A stretch of DNA of 64,000 bases. Origin: Rhodoferax sp. (GTDB taxonomy: Bacteria; Pseudomonadota; Gammaproteobacteria; Burkholderiales; Burkholderiaceae_C). Made by a program: the position numbers and the translations under genes. The notes beneath the pieces are model-generated. The model did no database searches. It was not told the origin of the DNA and worked only from the letters and a program-made list of their open reading frames with translations. Location of the stretch: positions 62,001 to 126,000 of the forward strand of contig NZ_JAURYQ010000031.1 in assembly GCF_030653815.1 (NCBI RefSeq). The letters run 5' to 3'. Positions within the stretch are counted from its first letter, which is position 1, and each line of letters opens with the position of its first letter. Below, piece after piece: positions 46,523 through 54,908 of the stretch.

Positions 46523-46556
46523 GGTCAGAGCAAGTCGCTTTGCAAGCGGTCTGACC
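46523..46556. repeat. Hairpin element related to the 42.2-kb repeats
   Basis: GGTCAGA ... TCTGACC inverted repeat; the sequence aligns along its length with the reverse complement of the 42207-42252 element (shared GGTCAGAGCA and GGTCTGACCCGC blocks). Confidence 0.8.
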
Positions 46557-46567
46557 CGCTTGCATTT

Positions 46568-47059
46568 CTAAAGGCGGGCGCCACCGCGCCGGTTTTTGAC
46601 ACGGGTCATCAGCGTCTTGCAGTCCACGGACAAAATTTCAGGCCGGTTGAAGATGCGCTTGCGCACAAAGGCGTCAAAAGTTTCCATGCTGTCGGTGAGC
46701 GCATGGATGTGCAAACTTTGCAAGTCACTCATGATGTAGAGACTCACCACTTCATGGCAGTCTGCCAACTCCTGGGCGACGGCTTCAAGCGCCGCAGGTG
46801 CCACACGAATGTCAACAAAAGTCGAAATCACTTTGCCCAGCTTTTCCGGGTTGATGACCGCCCCGAACAGCTCGATCACACCACTGCTAACGAGCACCTG
46901 CACACGGGCGCGGGCATAGGCCCGAGACACGCCAAGCTGGCGTGCAATGTCGGCAAAGGAGGCACGGCCATCCTTGACCAAAATATTGAGCAAGGCGCTG
47001 TCCAGCTTGCTCAAGGTGGCGCTGGTCGCTTCTTGGGGAACAGGGGGTGGTGTGGTCAT
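46568..47059 (-). CDS. Lrp/AsnC-family transcriptional regulator
   Basis: A 163-residue regulator with an N-terminal HTH (LLNILVKDGRASFADIARQLGVSRAYARARVQVLVSSGVIELFGAVINPEKLG) and a C-terminal RAM/AsnC effector domain (VDIRVAPAALEAVAQELADCHEVVSLYIMSDLQSLHIHALTDS). It is closest in style to Lrp/AsnC proteins of Burkholderiales. Possible targets are the TRAP operon downstream on the same strand; that is not shown by the sequence. The effector is unknown. Confidence 0.92.
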   Translation of the reverse strand: MTTPPPVPQEATSATLSKLDSALLNILVKDGRASFADIARQLGVSRAYARARVQVLVSSGVIELFGAVINPEKLGKVISTFVDIRVAPAALEAVAQELADCHEVVSLYIMSDLQSLHIHALTDSMETFDAFVRKRIFNRPEILSVDCKTLMTRVKNRRGGARL

Positions 47060-47562
47060 GGTTTGCTATTCGGTGCAAATATAGTCGTAAACAGGCACCT
47101 GGCATTCATGCGGGTTAGCGGCCTGGCAAATTGACAATAGTCGAGTTGAAGTCGTAAACAACTTTACACCATTGATCACCGCGATTGGGTCTCGCAGCGT
47201 CTGAACTTGCCAGAGCTGAGCACTTTGGCTGCCGTCAACCGGTCCGTCGTCGCTGACTCTTGAGTGCCCAAAGCTGTCAGCCGTCGTCGGCGGAAGCAGT
47301 CATTCAACTTTGCTCAGGAAAATCATTAAGCTGACTGTCATCGTCGAAGGGTAATGTGTGTCGAATGGTTGGCTCTACGCGTGTTAATTTCATTTACACG
47401 TGACGCCAAAAAACCGACAGCGATGTACTTCCGTTTGGCGTCATGTCGGGCATCCTCTCCCTCCAATTGGAGTGCCTGCTGCAGTCCTTCAGCCCGAAGT
47501 ACCATCAAGCATGTGTCGTATGGAATGCGTCAGTGACATGGTTCGCATTGATCAATGCGATG
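47060..47562. other. Intergenic stretch at the left edge of the defence-like island
   Basis: About 500 bases with no convincing gene. Short ORFs on the plus strand (60 and 68 codons) lack any recognisable domain. It contains GTCATTC-type motifs that recur, inverted, on the other side of the island near 51185, but I found no long exact repeat or integrase, so I cannot define island borders. Confidence 0.4.
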
Positions 47563-48657
47563 TCAAGGCGAAGATGACTCTCTCCAATAGCCACCCACAT
47601 TCCTGAACGATGTTTGCGCAGCGCGTATATATCCTGCGCCAGTGCCGTTTGTGTAAACGTACCCATTCGAGCGCATTTTCAATTGAGTTGGCCATGATAA
47701 CGGGCGCGGCATGAGTGACTCGGTATGGATTAATGCCTCATTATGGTCGTCGGCTTCTTTTCTTTTTACTGTACGGTAGACTTTGTGGTCTCCTTCTACT
47801 CGGTCGAGAACAGCATAATTTACGCGGTGTCGAAACAGTAACCTTTGCTTTTCGATAGAACGACAACTTCTGTAAACCCATTCGCGATGTTCCCATTCCC
47901 GAAAGTAAATGTTGGCCTGAGCATTTAAGAACTGATGCTCATTGATTGCAGCAACATCTCGATCTCTGCGCAAGTCCGACCATCCTCTCTCGTGTGAAAG
48001 GTTATAAACGTCGCCGTCATAGGCCACGCACATTACACGGGGGCTCAGTGGAAGAAAGAAAGTTACCCCACAAGCCATCATTCCCGCAGAATTATGCTGC
48101 ACCCGGGGATCCACCATATGCCAGCGGTTGCTCATTACGGAGGGATCGTCCGACGTGACGAAGGGTCGGGATGTCCTGTTACGCAATAAACAAACCTTCA
48201 GGTCATCAATGACATGCATCATGCTGGAGAAATTTCGCATCGCCATCTGAACGGCCTCTTTGATGGATGGTTTGAAATCCGGTATGCCTGGATCAATGAC
48301 GCTATTCATGCTGTCGAGCATTTCTACATTGCGACGTGAGGCGGCTTCAGTTCTTATGTACTGAAAGATCATAAAAATCCGCAGAACAACGCGATCGGCC
48401 TCTGTTAAATGGTAGCCGGGCTTATGAATCCGTGATACGACTGCAGCGTACTCACCTTCTATTCTTTGAATCGCACTCTCAAGTTGGAAATCTTGACCGT
48501 AAAAGTAATCGCCAGAGCACTGGTTCTTTACTGGAGCACCAGAAATACAGCGATTCCTATCCAAATTAAGAATGTTTATGGCCAAGTTTTCACCGTTGTG
48601 GGTAAAAGACTTTAAATAGCACCTGGGAACGAAATGCTGGTTTTTATTTGTGGCCAC
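47563..48657 (-). CDS. DUF4238 domain protein
   Basis: A 364-residue protein (GTG start) with the N-terminal DUF4238 hallmark KNQHFVPRCYLKSFTHNGENLAINILNLD and the following SGDYFYG segment. The central part has a conserved VLLRNRTSRPFVTSDDPSVMSNRW and VTFFLPLSPRVMCVAYDGDVYN, also typical. DUF4238 has no proven function, though the family is often seen near defence genes; that comment is from memory. It starts 6 bases after the preceding gene's stop, so these two are an operon, in line with the CD-NTase pair. Base composition is lower in GC than in the surrounding chromosome. Confidence 0.85.
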   Translation of the reverse strand: MATNKNQHFVPRCYLKSFTHNGENLAINILNLDRNRCISGAPVKNQCSGDYFYGQDFQLESAIQRIEGEYAAVVSRIHKPGYHLTEADRVVLRIFMIFQYIRTEAASRRNVEMLDSMNSVIDPGIPDFKPSIKEAVQMAMRNFSSMMHVIDDLKVCLLRNRTSRPFVTSDDPSVMSNRWHMVDPRVQHNSAGMMACGVTFFLPLSPRVMCVAYDGDVYNLSHERGWSDLRRDRDVAAINEHQFLNAQANIYFREWEHREWVYRSCRSIEKQRLLFRHRVNYAVLDRVEGDHKVYRTVKRKEADDHNEALIHTESLMPRPLSWPTQLKMRSNGYVYTNGTGAGYIRAAQTSFRNVGGYWRESSSP

Positions 48658-48663
48658 GGTTAA

Positions 48664-49221
48664 TTATGCGGCCCGTATATGCGCTGCTAACATTGACGCT
48701 AGTTCAATATACGACTTAGCATCATTTTCACTGAGATTCAACTCTTTCGCATGTGCAACTTTATTACGGAGCTGCCTAAGTTTGTTGAATGTTTCGAGCT
48801 GATTTTTGTCTATTACTTTGCATTGAAGCAGGTATTCACCAAGTTTTGGATAGTTTCTAAATATCTCGTTTGGTGGCTTATTCCAGAAGGAACTAGCGAT
48901 TGTGGTGGCCGCAGATTCGACCTCAAGCCACGCCTCCATAATGGCAGCGCGAGTGGAGTACGAAACAAGATTTAATAGACGAGCCTCTGTGGAGGCTTGC
49001 GTGAGCTGTTCTTGTATTTTTGTAGGCTCCAATCCCGCCGCAACGGCTTTTAGTTCAGCCACCTCTTTAGAAAACTCGATTTCAAGCTCTTTATATTTTA
49101 GATTTCGAAGGAATGGCAGGAGCTCAACGACAGGCTTCCTGAGCATCAGCGCCAAAATAACTGCGGCGGTTGGCCATGCTAAGGATTTAATTGCTTCTGA
49201 CAAGAATGTGAGAATGTCCAT
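48664..49221 (-). CDS. Membrane-anchored protein with HEPN-like C-terminus, unknown function
   Basis: A 185-residue protein. One N-terminal helix (LAWPTAAVILALMLRKPVVELLPFL) is followed by a basic/acidic stretch (LKYKELEIEFSKEVAELKAVA), which looks like a coiled coil. The C-terminal region is all-helical and includes LETFNKLRQLRNKVAHAKEL, a pattern (RxxRNxxxH-like) common in HEPN/DUF4145-type domains. I do not recognise a named family. It lies 79 bases downstream of the CBASS-like effector gene and just ahead of the DUF4238 gene, in the same orientation. Confidence 0.7.
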   Translation of the reverse strand: MDILTFLSEAIKSLAWPTAAVILALMLRKPVVELLPFLRNLKYKELEIEFSKEVAELKAVAAGLEPTKIQEQLTQASTEARLLNLVSYSTRAAIMEAWLEVESAATTIASSFWNKPPNEIFRNYPKLGEYLLQCKVIDKNQLETFNKLRQLRNKVAHAKELNLSENDAKSYIELASMLAAHIRAA

Positions 49222-49300
49222 CTACTATCAATACTCCTTTGCTACCCGAAGGTGTCAATTGAAAATAACCTTCGGCCTATGACGCCTTTAAACAAAAGAG

Positions 49301-50080
49301 CTAAATTTTCAGCGTCTGCTTAATCGTCTCCCACTCGACAGTGAGTGTCGGATTTAGTCTGTGAAAAACTTTCGTTGACAGCGTGACTGCAGCATTTGCC
49401 TTCGCGGACTCATACATTACAAACGCAGCGACCGATCGGGCACGAAAGTTCGCTGAACTTTTCTGGTCACCAAGGAATAGTTGGTACAAAGTTGAATACG
49501 TGGCTTCAAACTTCTGCCTTAGCCACTCCAGCCGTAGCCATTTGGAGATGATTTGTTCACTAAAAACAATCTGCGACACCGCCACAATCCATCCGATGTC
49601 GGTAGTCCGGTTTATAGCGGCAAATACCCACAAGGCAGCATAAGCAAAGGCACGCCAACGCTCCAATACAAGCATTGTCAGAGCAATGTTCTTGCTGAAG
49701 AACGCATTTTCTAGAGCTTGCGCAGCTACGCGCCGCACAGCATCAGTCGCATCATTGTTGTAATACCCTGTCGTCGTGATGTGCGTTAGTGGAATGTCAT
49801 ATGCCTTCGCAAAGAAGTCCTGAATCCTTGCCTCATCCGCGCGTGGCATCCAGTACAGCCTCACTGCTAGCCCAATACAAAAAACCGCGACAACCGCGAA
49901 CGCGAAGACTACGTTCAATACGTTGAAAAGCAATGGATACTCGGCACGTTCGACAAACAATACGACGACTGAAACTAATGCAGTGAAGTAGAAAACCCGA
50001 TCTGCCCAGACATTTGCCTTATCGAGAGCAACAAAGTAGCGACCATGAATTGGGTCAGACCGAGGTGTGATGCTAGCCAT
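49301..50080 (-). CDS. SMODS-associated 4TM-like membrane effector
   Basis: A 259-residue membrane protein (ATG 50080). Two hydrophobic helix pairs are visible: FYFTALVSVVVLFVERAEYPLLFNVLNVVFAFAVVAVFCIGLAV and LERWRAFAYAALWVFAAINRTTDIGWIVAVSQIVFS. Between them lies DEARIQDFFAKAYDIPLTHITTTGYYNNDA. This 2+2 helix layout, the RxQDxF-like motif and its position right after a CD-NTase fit the S-4TM effector family of CBASS, which is proposed to damage the membrane on binding a cyclic nucleotide. The family call is by architecture, not by search. It overlaps the CD-NTase stop by 8 bases. Confidence 0.7.
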   Translation of the reverse strand: MASITPRSDPIHGRYFVALDKANVWADRVFYFTALVSVVVLFVERAEYPLLFNVLNVVFAFAVVAVFCIGLAVRLYWMPRADEARIQDFFAKAYDIPLTHITTTGYYNNDATDAVRRVAAQALENAFFSKNIALTMLVLERWRAFAYAALWVFAAINRTTDIGWIVAVSQIVFSEQIISKWLRLEWLRQKFEATYSTLYQLFLGDQKSSANFRARSVAAFVMYESAKANAAVTLSTKVFHRLNPTLTVEWETIKQTLKI

Positions 50081-50936
50081 ATACAGGGAACCTCTCGCCA
50101 AAGAGTTGCTTCCACTTAGTGATCGCGGCCTTGGGATCATTGTTTGTTCCGTAAGTCAATGACCAAGCACTTCTGCTAAGTTCAATGGCCGTATCGAATC
50201 GCTTGCATATTTCAGTACGATCATTGGATGACAAATAGTCGTCAGCAAATCCGAGGTCGTGCCACAGGATGGTATTCAGTAATGGTCGAGCCTTGTCAAA
50301 GAACTGGAACACTTGCCAACCAGTGTCATCAAGGTTGCTATCAAACACTTTGAGCGCGAGCACCTCAATGTGATAACTCTGGAGGTAACGACCGTGTAGG
50401 CGATTCCACTCCTTGATCATCTTGATGATGCGTCTAAAATTTGCACCGCACGTAGTGGACCGTTTCTCGATATCGTCTGCGTGAACTTTCGGACGAGACG
50501 CAATCCAGGTGTCCGTGTTGGAATTTGGAACGTTGTAATGCGTAATATTGCCAACTGAATCTTGAACGCGGCTGACAGGCACTACATCCACGGTGGGCCA
50601 TGTCGTGTAGTACAGCGTGACAGCCTGACCATTCTTTCTACCGCCAGTCTTCCATTCGGAGAGTGATTTTCGAATGCTCTCAAGTACCTCGGTCGGCGTC
50701 TTGTCCTTTATGTGCTTTCCATAGTGCAATGCGACGATCACATCAAGGTCTGCATGATCCTTCAAAGCTGTGAACTTCGGGATTGACCCACTCGCGAAAG
50801 ACTCGACGATCTCGAAGTCCTTACTCAACTTCGAGACGATGTTGTCTCTTCTCGAATTCGCTGTGTCACGATGGTTACCACCAAGGTTTATATTCTCGTA
50901 GAAGGTATTGAAAGACGACGCGACTGTTGTTGGCAT
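50073..50936 (-). CDS. CBASS-type CD-NTase (SMODS-domain nucleotidyltransferase)
   Basis: A 287-residue nucleotidyltransferase of the CD-NTase/cGAS-like family, which makes cyclic oligonucleotides on phage infection. The catalytic core is visible: EIVESFASGSIPKFTALKDHADLDVIVALHYGK (GS motif plus D-x-D metal ligands) and a third carboxylate in TWPTVDVVPVSR. The helical domain includes RRIIKMIKEWNRLHGRYLQSYHIEVLALKVF, as in SMODS proteins. ATG 50936 is chosen because GGAG sits just upstream; the track extends the frame to 51014. The effector gene overlaps its stop, so the two are coupled. The nucleotide product is not predictable. Confidence 0.85.
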   Translation of the reverse strand: MPTTVASSFNTFYENINLGGNHRDTANSRRDNIVSKLSKDFEIVESFASGSIPKFTALKDHADLDVIVALHYGKHIKDKTPTEVLESIRKSLSEWKTGGRKNGQAVTLYYTTWPTVDVVPVSRVQDSVGNITHYNVPNSNTDTWIASRPKVHADDIEKRSTTCGANFRRIIKMIKEWNRLHGRYLQSYHIEVLALKVFDSNLDDTGWQVFQFFDKARPLLNTILWHDLGFADDYLSSNDRTEICKRFDTAIELSRSAWSLTYGTNNDPKAAITKWKQLFGERFPVYG

Positions 50937-51869
50937 AGGCTCCAAATGTGAATTACTAATCGTCCCCGCTTCCGCTGCGCAAGAGCCGCCCAGCAGCAGA
51001 ACCTGATTTTCCATAAATAACGGCGGCTGACGACGGTGCGGTCAGCTCTATGTCTGCAATGGAGGGCTGCGTAAATGACCGCTGTCGAGTCGGCGTCCAA
51101 AAAAGTGCCTGATTCGAATACACGGTTTCGTTGTCATTCTGATGGTTTAGGCATGGTTTGTATATCCCCCAAATGGGGGGTATCGCTGAATGACCGTAAC
51201 TAGCTGCACTGCTGTCGGCCAAACGAAGGATTGGTCTTTCTACCATCGAATGACTGCTGTTGATCTCTGTCGTCAGATCAGTGACTGCAATGGAGGGCAT
51301 ATGGCCAATGTCTCCATCTGGTCGCCACAAGCCAGCCATAGTCACAAAATGCTAGCCTCAGACCTGACTTTGGGCTTTGATTAAATCGAGCGACCATACA
51401 GCCGCTGGTTGTGGCCGTGAACTATGTGCCCAAAGCCGAATTTCGGTTTATCGAAATGCCAGCCCGACAACGGCCGTTGATCCCGTCAAGTAATGCTCGC
51501 GGGATAGCCGGCTGGAGTTCCATAAAGCAGCCCTTCAATTCACCTCGACCGATCCACATTACCGACATTGGCGGAGGGAAAGTTTGAGGCCACAGTGAAC
51601 CTATAAGCGGAAGTTGGCGAGGCGCTAACTGGACTTTCTCGATCAACGGGTATGTCGGAACCACGATGCCGCGTAATGCCTCGATCATGCTCCTGCCAGG
51701 AATTACGCGGGCACCAGCAATGTCGCTTCGCCATCGCGATGTTCTCGATTGACGTGGCCAAGGAATTTGAGCAGTTTGGCTTCGTGAAGCTTCTTCCCGT
51801 CGTTCAAATACTCGCGTACGATAGGCGCTTCGTGCGCGCATTTCAAAGACCAACCGGAGACAACATATC
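50937..51869. other. Gene-poor stretch between the CBASS-like genes and the alcohol dehydrogenase
   Basis: More than 900 bases without a convincing gene. Around 51160-51185 is a palindrome (ATCCCCC-AAAT-GGGGGGTAT). Between about 51420 and 51870 on the minus strand two frames look partly coding, suggesting a broken gene (see the pseudogene entry). The rest shows only short spurious ORFs. Presumably the promoter of the CD-NTase operon lies near 50940-51050. Confidence 0.5.
51161..51183. repeat. CCCCCAAATGGGGG palindrome
   Basis: TATATCCCCCAAATGGGGGGTAT is a near-perfect inverted repeat centred on AAAT, in the intergenic region upstream of the CD-NTase gene. It could be an operator or a hairpin; nothing identifies the protein that would bind it. 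Confidence 0.5.
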
Positions 51870-51871
51870 AT
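51422..51871 (-). pseudogene. Possible frameshifted gene remnant
   Basis: The minus strand has a short frame (roughly 51723-51865) reading SLKCAHEAPIVREYLNDGKK, continued as LHEAKLLKFLGHVNREHRDG and then EATLLVPA before a stop. Close to that point another frame continues as VIPGRSMIEALRGIVVPTYP and runs to 51422. Joined by one frameshift they would give a protein of roughly 140 residues. I do not recognise a family, and chance is possible, so confidence is low. Confidence 0.25.
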
Positions 51872-53177
51872 GGCGACGCAATCGATTCACCAGCCAATCA
51901 ATGACGGCGAGACCATCTTTACCGTGAGCTCCTCGCCAATCAAGTTCGGTGCCGGCGCGCTGCGCGAGCTCGGCGAAGATGCCTTGGCGCTCGGCATGAA
52001 GCGCGTGGCGTTCTTCGTCGATTCGCACGTGCTGTCGAGCGCACCGGGCGAGACCGCGCTCGCGTCGCTGCGCGCGGCGGGGGTCGATGTGGTGGTCTAC
52101 GACCAGTTGCGCTACGAGCCCAACAGCGATTCCTTCGAGGCCGCAGCCGCCTTTGCGCGCGAGGGCGCCTTCGACGGTTTTGTGTCGCTGGGCGGTGGTT
52201 CGGTGATCGACACCGCCAAGGCGGCGAACCTGCTCTCGACTTACCCGGACGAGCTGATCGCCTACATCAATGCGCCGATCGGCCGCGCCAAGCCGGTGCC
52301 CGGCAAGCTCAAGCCCCATATTGCCTGCCCGACCACCTGCGGCACCGGCAGCGAAACCACGGGCATCACGATCGTCGACCTGAAGTCGGTGGGCCTCAAG
52401 ACCGGCATTGCCTCACCGTTCCTCAAGCCCACGCTGGCGCTGGTCGACCCCACCACCACCGAGACGCTTCCGGGCGGTGTGGTGGCGGCGTGCGGCTTTG
52501 ACGTGCTCACGCACGCGGTCGAGTCCTACACGGCCAGGCCCTTCACGAGCCGCCCGCGCCCCGCGCACCCGAGCCAGCGTCCGCCCTACCAGGGATCCAC
52601 GCCCTACAACGACATCGGCGCCATTGCGGCGATCCGCATCGGCGGCAAGTACCTCGCGCGTGCAGTGCGCGATGCAAGCGACATCGAGGCGCGGCATCAG
52701 TTGATGTTCGCCTCCACGCTGGCGGGGCTGGCATTCGGCAGCGCAGGCGTGCATATCCCGCACGCGATGTCGTACTCGGTGGCCACGCTGCGCCACGAGT
52801 TCACGGCGAGCGGCTACCAGGACCGCGACCCGATGGTGCCGCACGGCATCGCGGTGGTGATCAACGCACCGGCGGCGTTCCGCTTCACGGCGAGCGCCAA
52901 CCCGGCGCGACACCTCGAGGCGGCCGCGGCGCTCGGTGTGGACGTGAGCGGCGCGGCGCCGGAGAATGCGGGCGAGATTCTGGCCAATGCGTTCATCGCC
53001 CTGATGCGCGAGACGGGGTTACCCTCGGGCATTGCGGCGCTGGGCTACAGCGACGCCGACGTGCCGGCGCTGGCCGAAGGGGCGTTCGCGCAGCAGCGCC
53101 CGCTGGTGATGGCGCCGCGCGCGGTGACCAAGCCCGACCTCGAAGCGATGTATCGCGACGCGATGCGCTACTGGTGA
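51870..53177 (+). CDS. Iron-containing alcohol dehydrogenase, hydroxyacid-oxoacid transhydrogenase-like
   Basis: A 435-residue group III Fe-dependent alcohol dehydrogenase. Motifs: GGGSVIDTAKAANLL for NAD(P), PTTCGTGSETTGITIVDLKSVGLKTGIASPFLKPTLALVDP, and the metal-binding histidine cluster in AACGFDVLTHAVESYTARPF and FGSAGVHIPHAMSYSVA...HGIAVVI. These resemble ADHFE1/HOT enzymes, which oxidise gamma-hydroxybutyrate coupled to 2-oxoglutarate reduction. The 3' half is visibly richer in G+C than its neighbours, suggesting acquisition from elsewhere. It stands alone next to the defence-like island. Confidence 0.9.
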   Translation: MATQSIHQPINDGETIFTVSSSPIKFGAGALRELGEDALALGMKRVAFFVDSHVLSSAPGETALASLRAAGVDVVVYDQLRYEPNSDSFEAAAAFAREGAFDGFVSLGGGSVIDTAKAANLLSTYPDELIAYINAPIGRAKPVPGKLKPHIACPTTCGTGSETTGITIVDLKSVGLKTGIASPFLKPTLALVDPTTTETLPGGVVAACGFDVLTHAVESYTARPFTSRPRPAHPSQRPPYQGSTPYNDIGAIAAIRIGGKYLARAVRDASDIEARHQLMFASTLAGLAFGSAGVHIPHAMSYSVATLRHEFTASGYQDRDPMVPHGIAVVINAPAAFRFTASANPARHLEAAAALGVDVSGAAPENAGEILANAFIALMRETGLPSGIAALGYSDADVPALAEGAFAQQRPLVMAPRAVTKPDLEAMYRDAMRYW

Positions 53178-53532
53178 GGCAGTCCTCGGGGAGAAATTAG
53201 TCAGCACCCCGGCATTTAGTTGCTGCAGCGGACCGTCATGCCGTCACGCCTCGGTTAGGGTGACGGGGACGCTTTTTCTGCGCTGATTCGGCAAATCGCT
53301 TGCCTGTCGGTCAAGAAATTTTTTAAAAGTTTTGAAACTTGAGGGGCCATGCCATCATGGACATCGGTTCTCGGCCAGGAACCGACCAAGGCCGAATTCC
53401 GCTTTTGCAAACTGAGTGACCGGTATTTGGAATTCGGTTTGCCCAATGACCATCTCAAATTGTTTGCCAGTCAACCCGACGTTGGGATTGACGTCGAATC
53501 GGGATGCGCTGAACCAGCCCGTCGTGGCGTGT
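53178..53532. other. Intergenic stretch between alcohol dehydrogenase and amtB
   Basis: No gene recognised. A hairpin (CCGTCAC ... GTGACGG, 53241-53266) is followed a few bases later by TTTTT and could terminate the alcohol dehydrogenase transcript. The 72-codon plus-strand ORF at 53349 shows no domain. Confidence 0.45.
53241..53276 (+). terminator. Possible terminator after the alcohol dehydrogenase gene
   Basis: CCGTCAC-13 bases-GTGACGG stem, then GGACGCTTTTT. The loop is large and the T run is a few bases away from the stem, so this is tentative. Confidence 0.4.
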
Positions 53533-54735
53533 TTACCAGTTGGCTTCGCGCTCAGGCGAGGCGCTGATCTTGTGGATCGACAGGTCGGCGCCGTCGTATT
53601 CTTCTTCCTGGCTCATGCGGATGCCCATGCTCATCTTGAGCAGGCCGTACACCAGCAAACCGCCGCCGGTAGCCCAGGCCACACCCATGAGCGTGCCGAT
53701 CAGTTGCGCGCCCAGTGTCACGCCGCCCAAGCCGCCCAACGCCTGGCTGCCAAACAGCCCGGCAGCCACCCCGCCCCAGGTGCCGCACAAGCCGTGCAAG
53801 GGCCAGACGCCCAGCACATCGTCAATCTTCCACTTGTTTTGCGTCAGTGTGAACATGGCCACAAAAATGGCGCCAGCGACCGCCCCAACCACCAGCGCGC
53901 CCAGCGGGTGCATCAAGTCCGAGCCCGCACACACCGCCACCAAGCCCGCCAAAGGGCCGTTGTGGACAAAGCCGGGGTCGTTCTTGCCCAGCGCCAGGGC
54001 CGCCAGCGTGCCCCCCGCCATGGCCATCAGCGAGTTGACCGCCACCAGGCCGGAGATCTTGTCGAGTGTTTGTGCGCTCATCACGTTGAAACCAAACCAG
54101 CCCACCGTCAGCACCCAGGCCCCCAGCGCCAGAAAGGGGATGCTGCTGGGCGGGTGCGCCGACATGCCGCCGTCCTTGCGGTAGCGGTTGGCGCGCGCGC
54201 CCAGCAGCAGCACGGCCGGCAGGGCGATCCAGCCGCCCACCGCATGCACCACCACGCTGCCGGCAAAGTCGTGAAACTCAGCCCCGGTGAGGTCCTTGAT
54301 CCAGGCCTGTACGCCGAAATGCTGGTTCCAGACGATGCCTTCAAAAAATGGATAGATCAGGCCGACGATGACGGCCGTGGCAATCAGTTGCGGCCAGAAC
54401 TTGGCGCGCTCGGCAATGCCGCCCGAAATGATGGCGGGGATGGCGGCGGCAAAGGTCAGTAAAAAGAAAAACTTCACCAGCTCGTAGCCATTTTTGGCGG
54501 CCAGTTGTTCGGCCCCCACAAAAAAGTGGGCCCCGTAGGCCACGCCGTAACCGACCGCAAAATAGACGATGGTGGACACCGAAAAGTCCACCAGAATCTT
54601 GACCAGGGCGTTAACCTGGTTCTTGCGCCGCACCGTGCCCAGCTCCAGAAAGGCAAAGCCGGCGTGCATGGCCAGCACCATGATGGCGCCGAGAAGAATG
54701 AACAAGGTGTCTGCGCCCTGTTTGAGTGCTTCCAT
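53533..54735 (-). CDS. amtB: Ammonium transporter AmtB
   Basis: A 400-residue Amt protein with eleven helices. The start MEALKQGADTLFILLGAIMVLAMHAGFAFLELGTVRRKNQVNAL has the family's N-terminal motif. The pore histidines are seen in HDFAGSVVVHAVGG and in VLGVWPLHGLCGTWGG. It conducts ammonium/ammonia. ATG 54735 is preceded by AGAGG; the track start adds a non-coding leader. No glnK is visible beside it, which is unusual, since amtB and glnK are usually paired. Confidence 0.96.
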   Translation of the reverse strand: MEALKQGADTLFILLGAIMVLAMHAGFAFLELGTVRRKNQVNALVKILVDFSVSTIVYFAVGYGVAYGAHFFVGAEQLAAKNGYELVKFFFLLTFAAAIPAIISGGIAERAKFWPQLIATAVIVGLIYPFFEGIVWNQHFGVQAWIKDLTGAEFHDFAGSVVVHAVGGWIALPAVLLLGARANRYRKDGGMSAHPPSSIPFLALGAWVLTVGWFGFNVMSAQTLDKISGLVAVNSLMAMAGGTLAALALGKNDPGFVHNGPLAGLVAVCAGSDLMHPLGALVVGAVAGAIFVAMFTLTQNKWKIDDVLGVWPLHGLCGTWGGVAAGLFGSQALGGLGGVTLGAQLIGTLMGVAWATGGGLLVYGLLKMSMGIRMSQEEEYDGADLSIHKISASPEREANW

Positions 54736-54908
54736 GAAAACCTCTTGGGATAAATTGATTTGATTTGGTGCGTCAAAGCCTTGAAGATTCAAAACGCACC
54801 AACATAAAGCAAATAACATGCCGGAATATGCGCTGGCGACCCAGAATCGTGCAAAGCGGCCGTGGCGGCGCCGCGAAGGTGGTTTGCGCTTCGACTACCA
54901 TCGTCCGC

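Noticed and set aside
47060-51869. Integrative element with attachment sites around the CBASS-like genes
   Set aside because: No integrase, no tRNA and no long direct repeats at the edges were found, so borders cannot be claimed.
54736-54908. Possible yybP-ykoY manganese riboswitch upstream of the GDT1/UPF0016 gene
   Set aside because: I looked for the conserved core sequences of this riboswitch class and did not find them.
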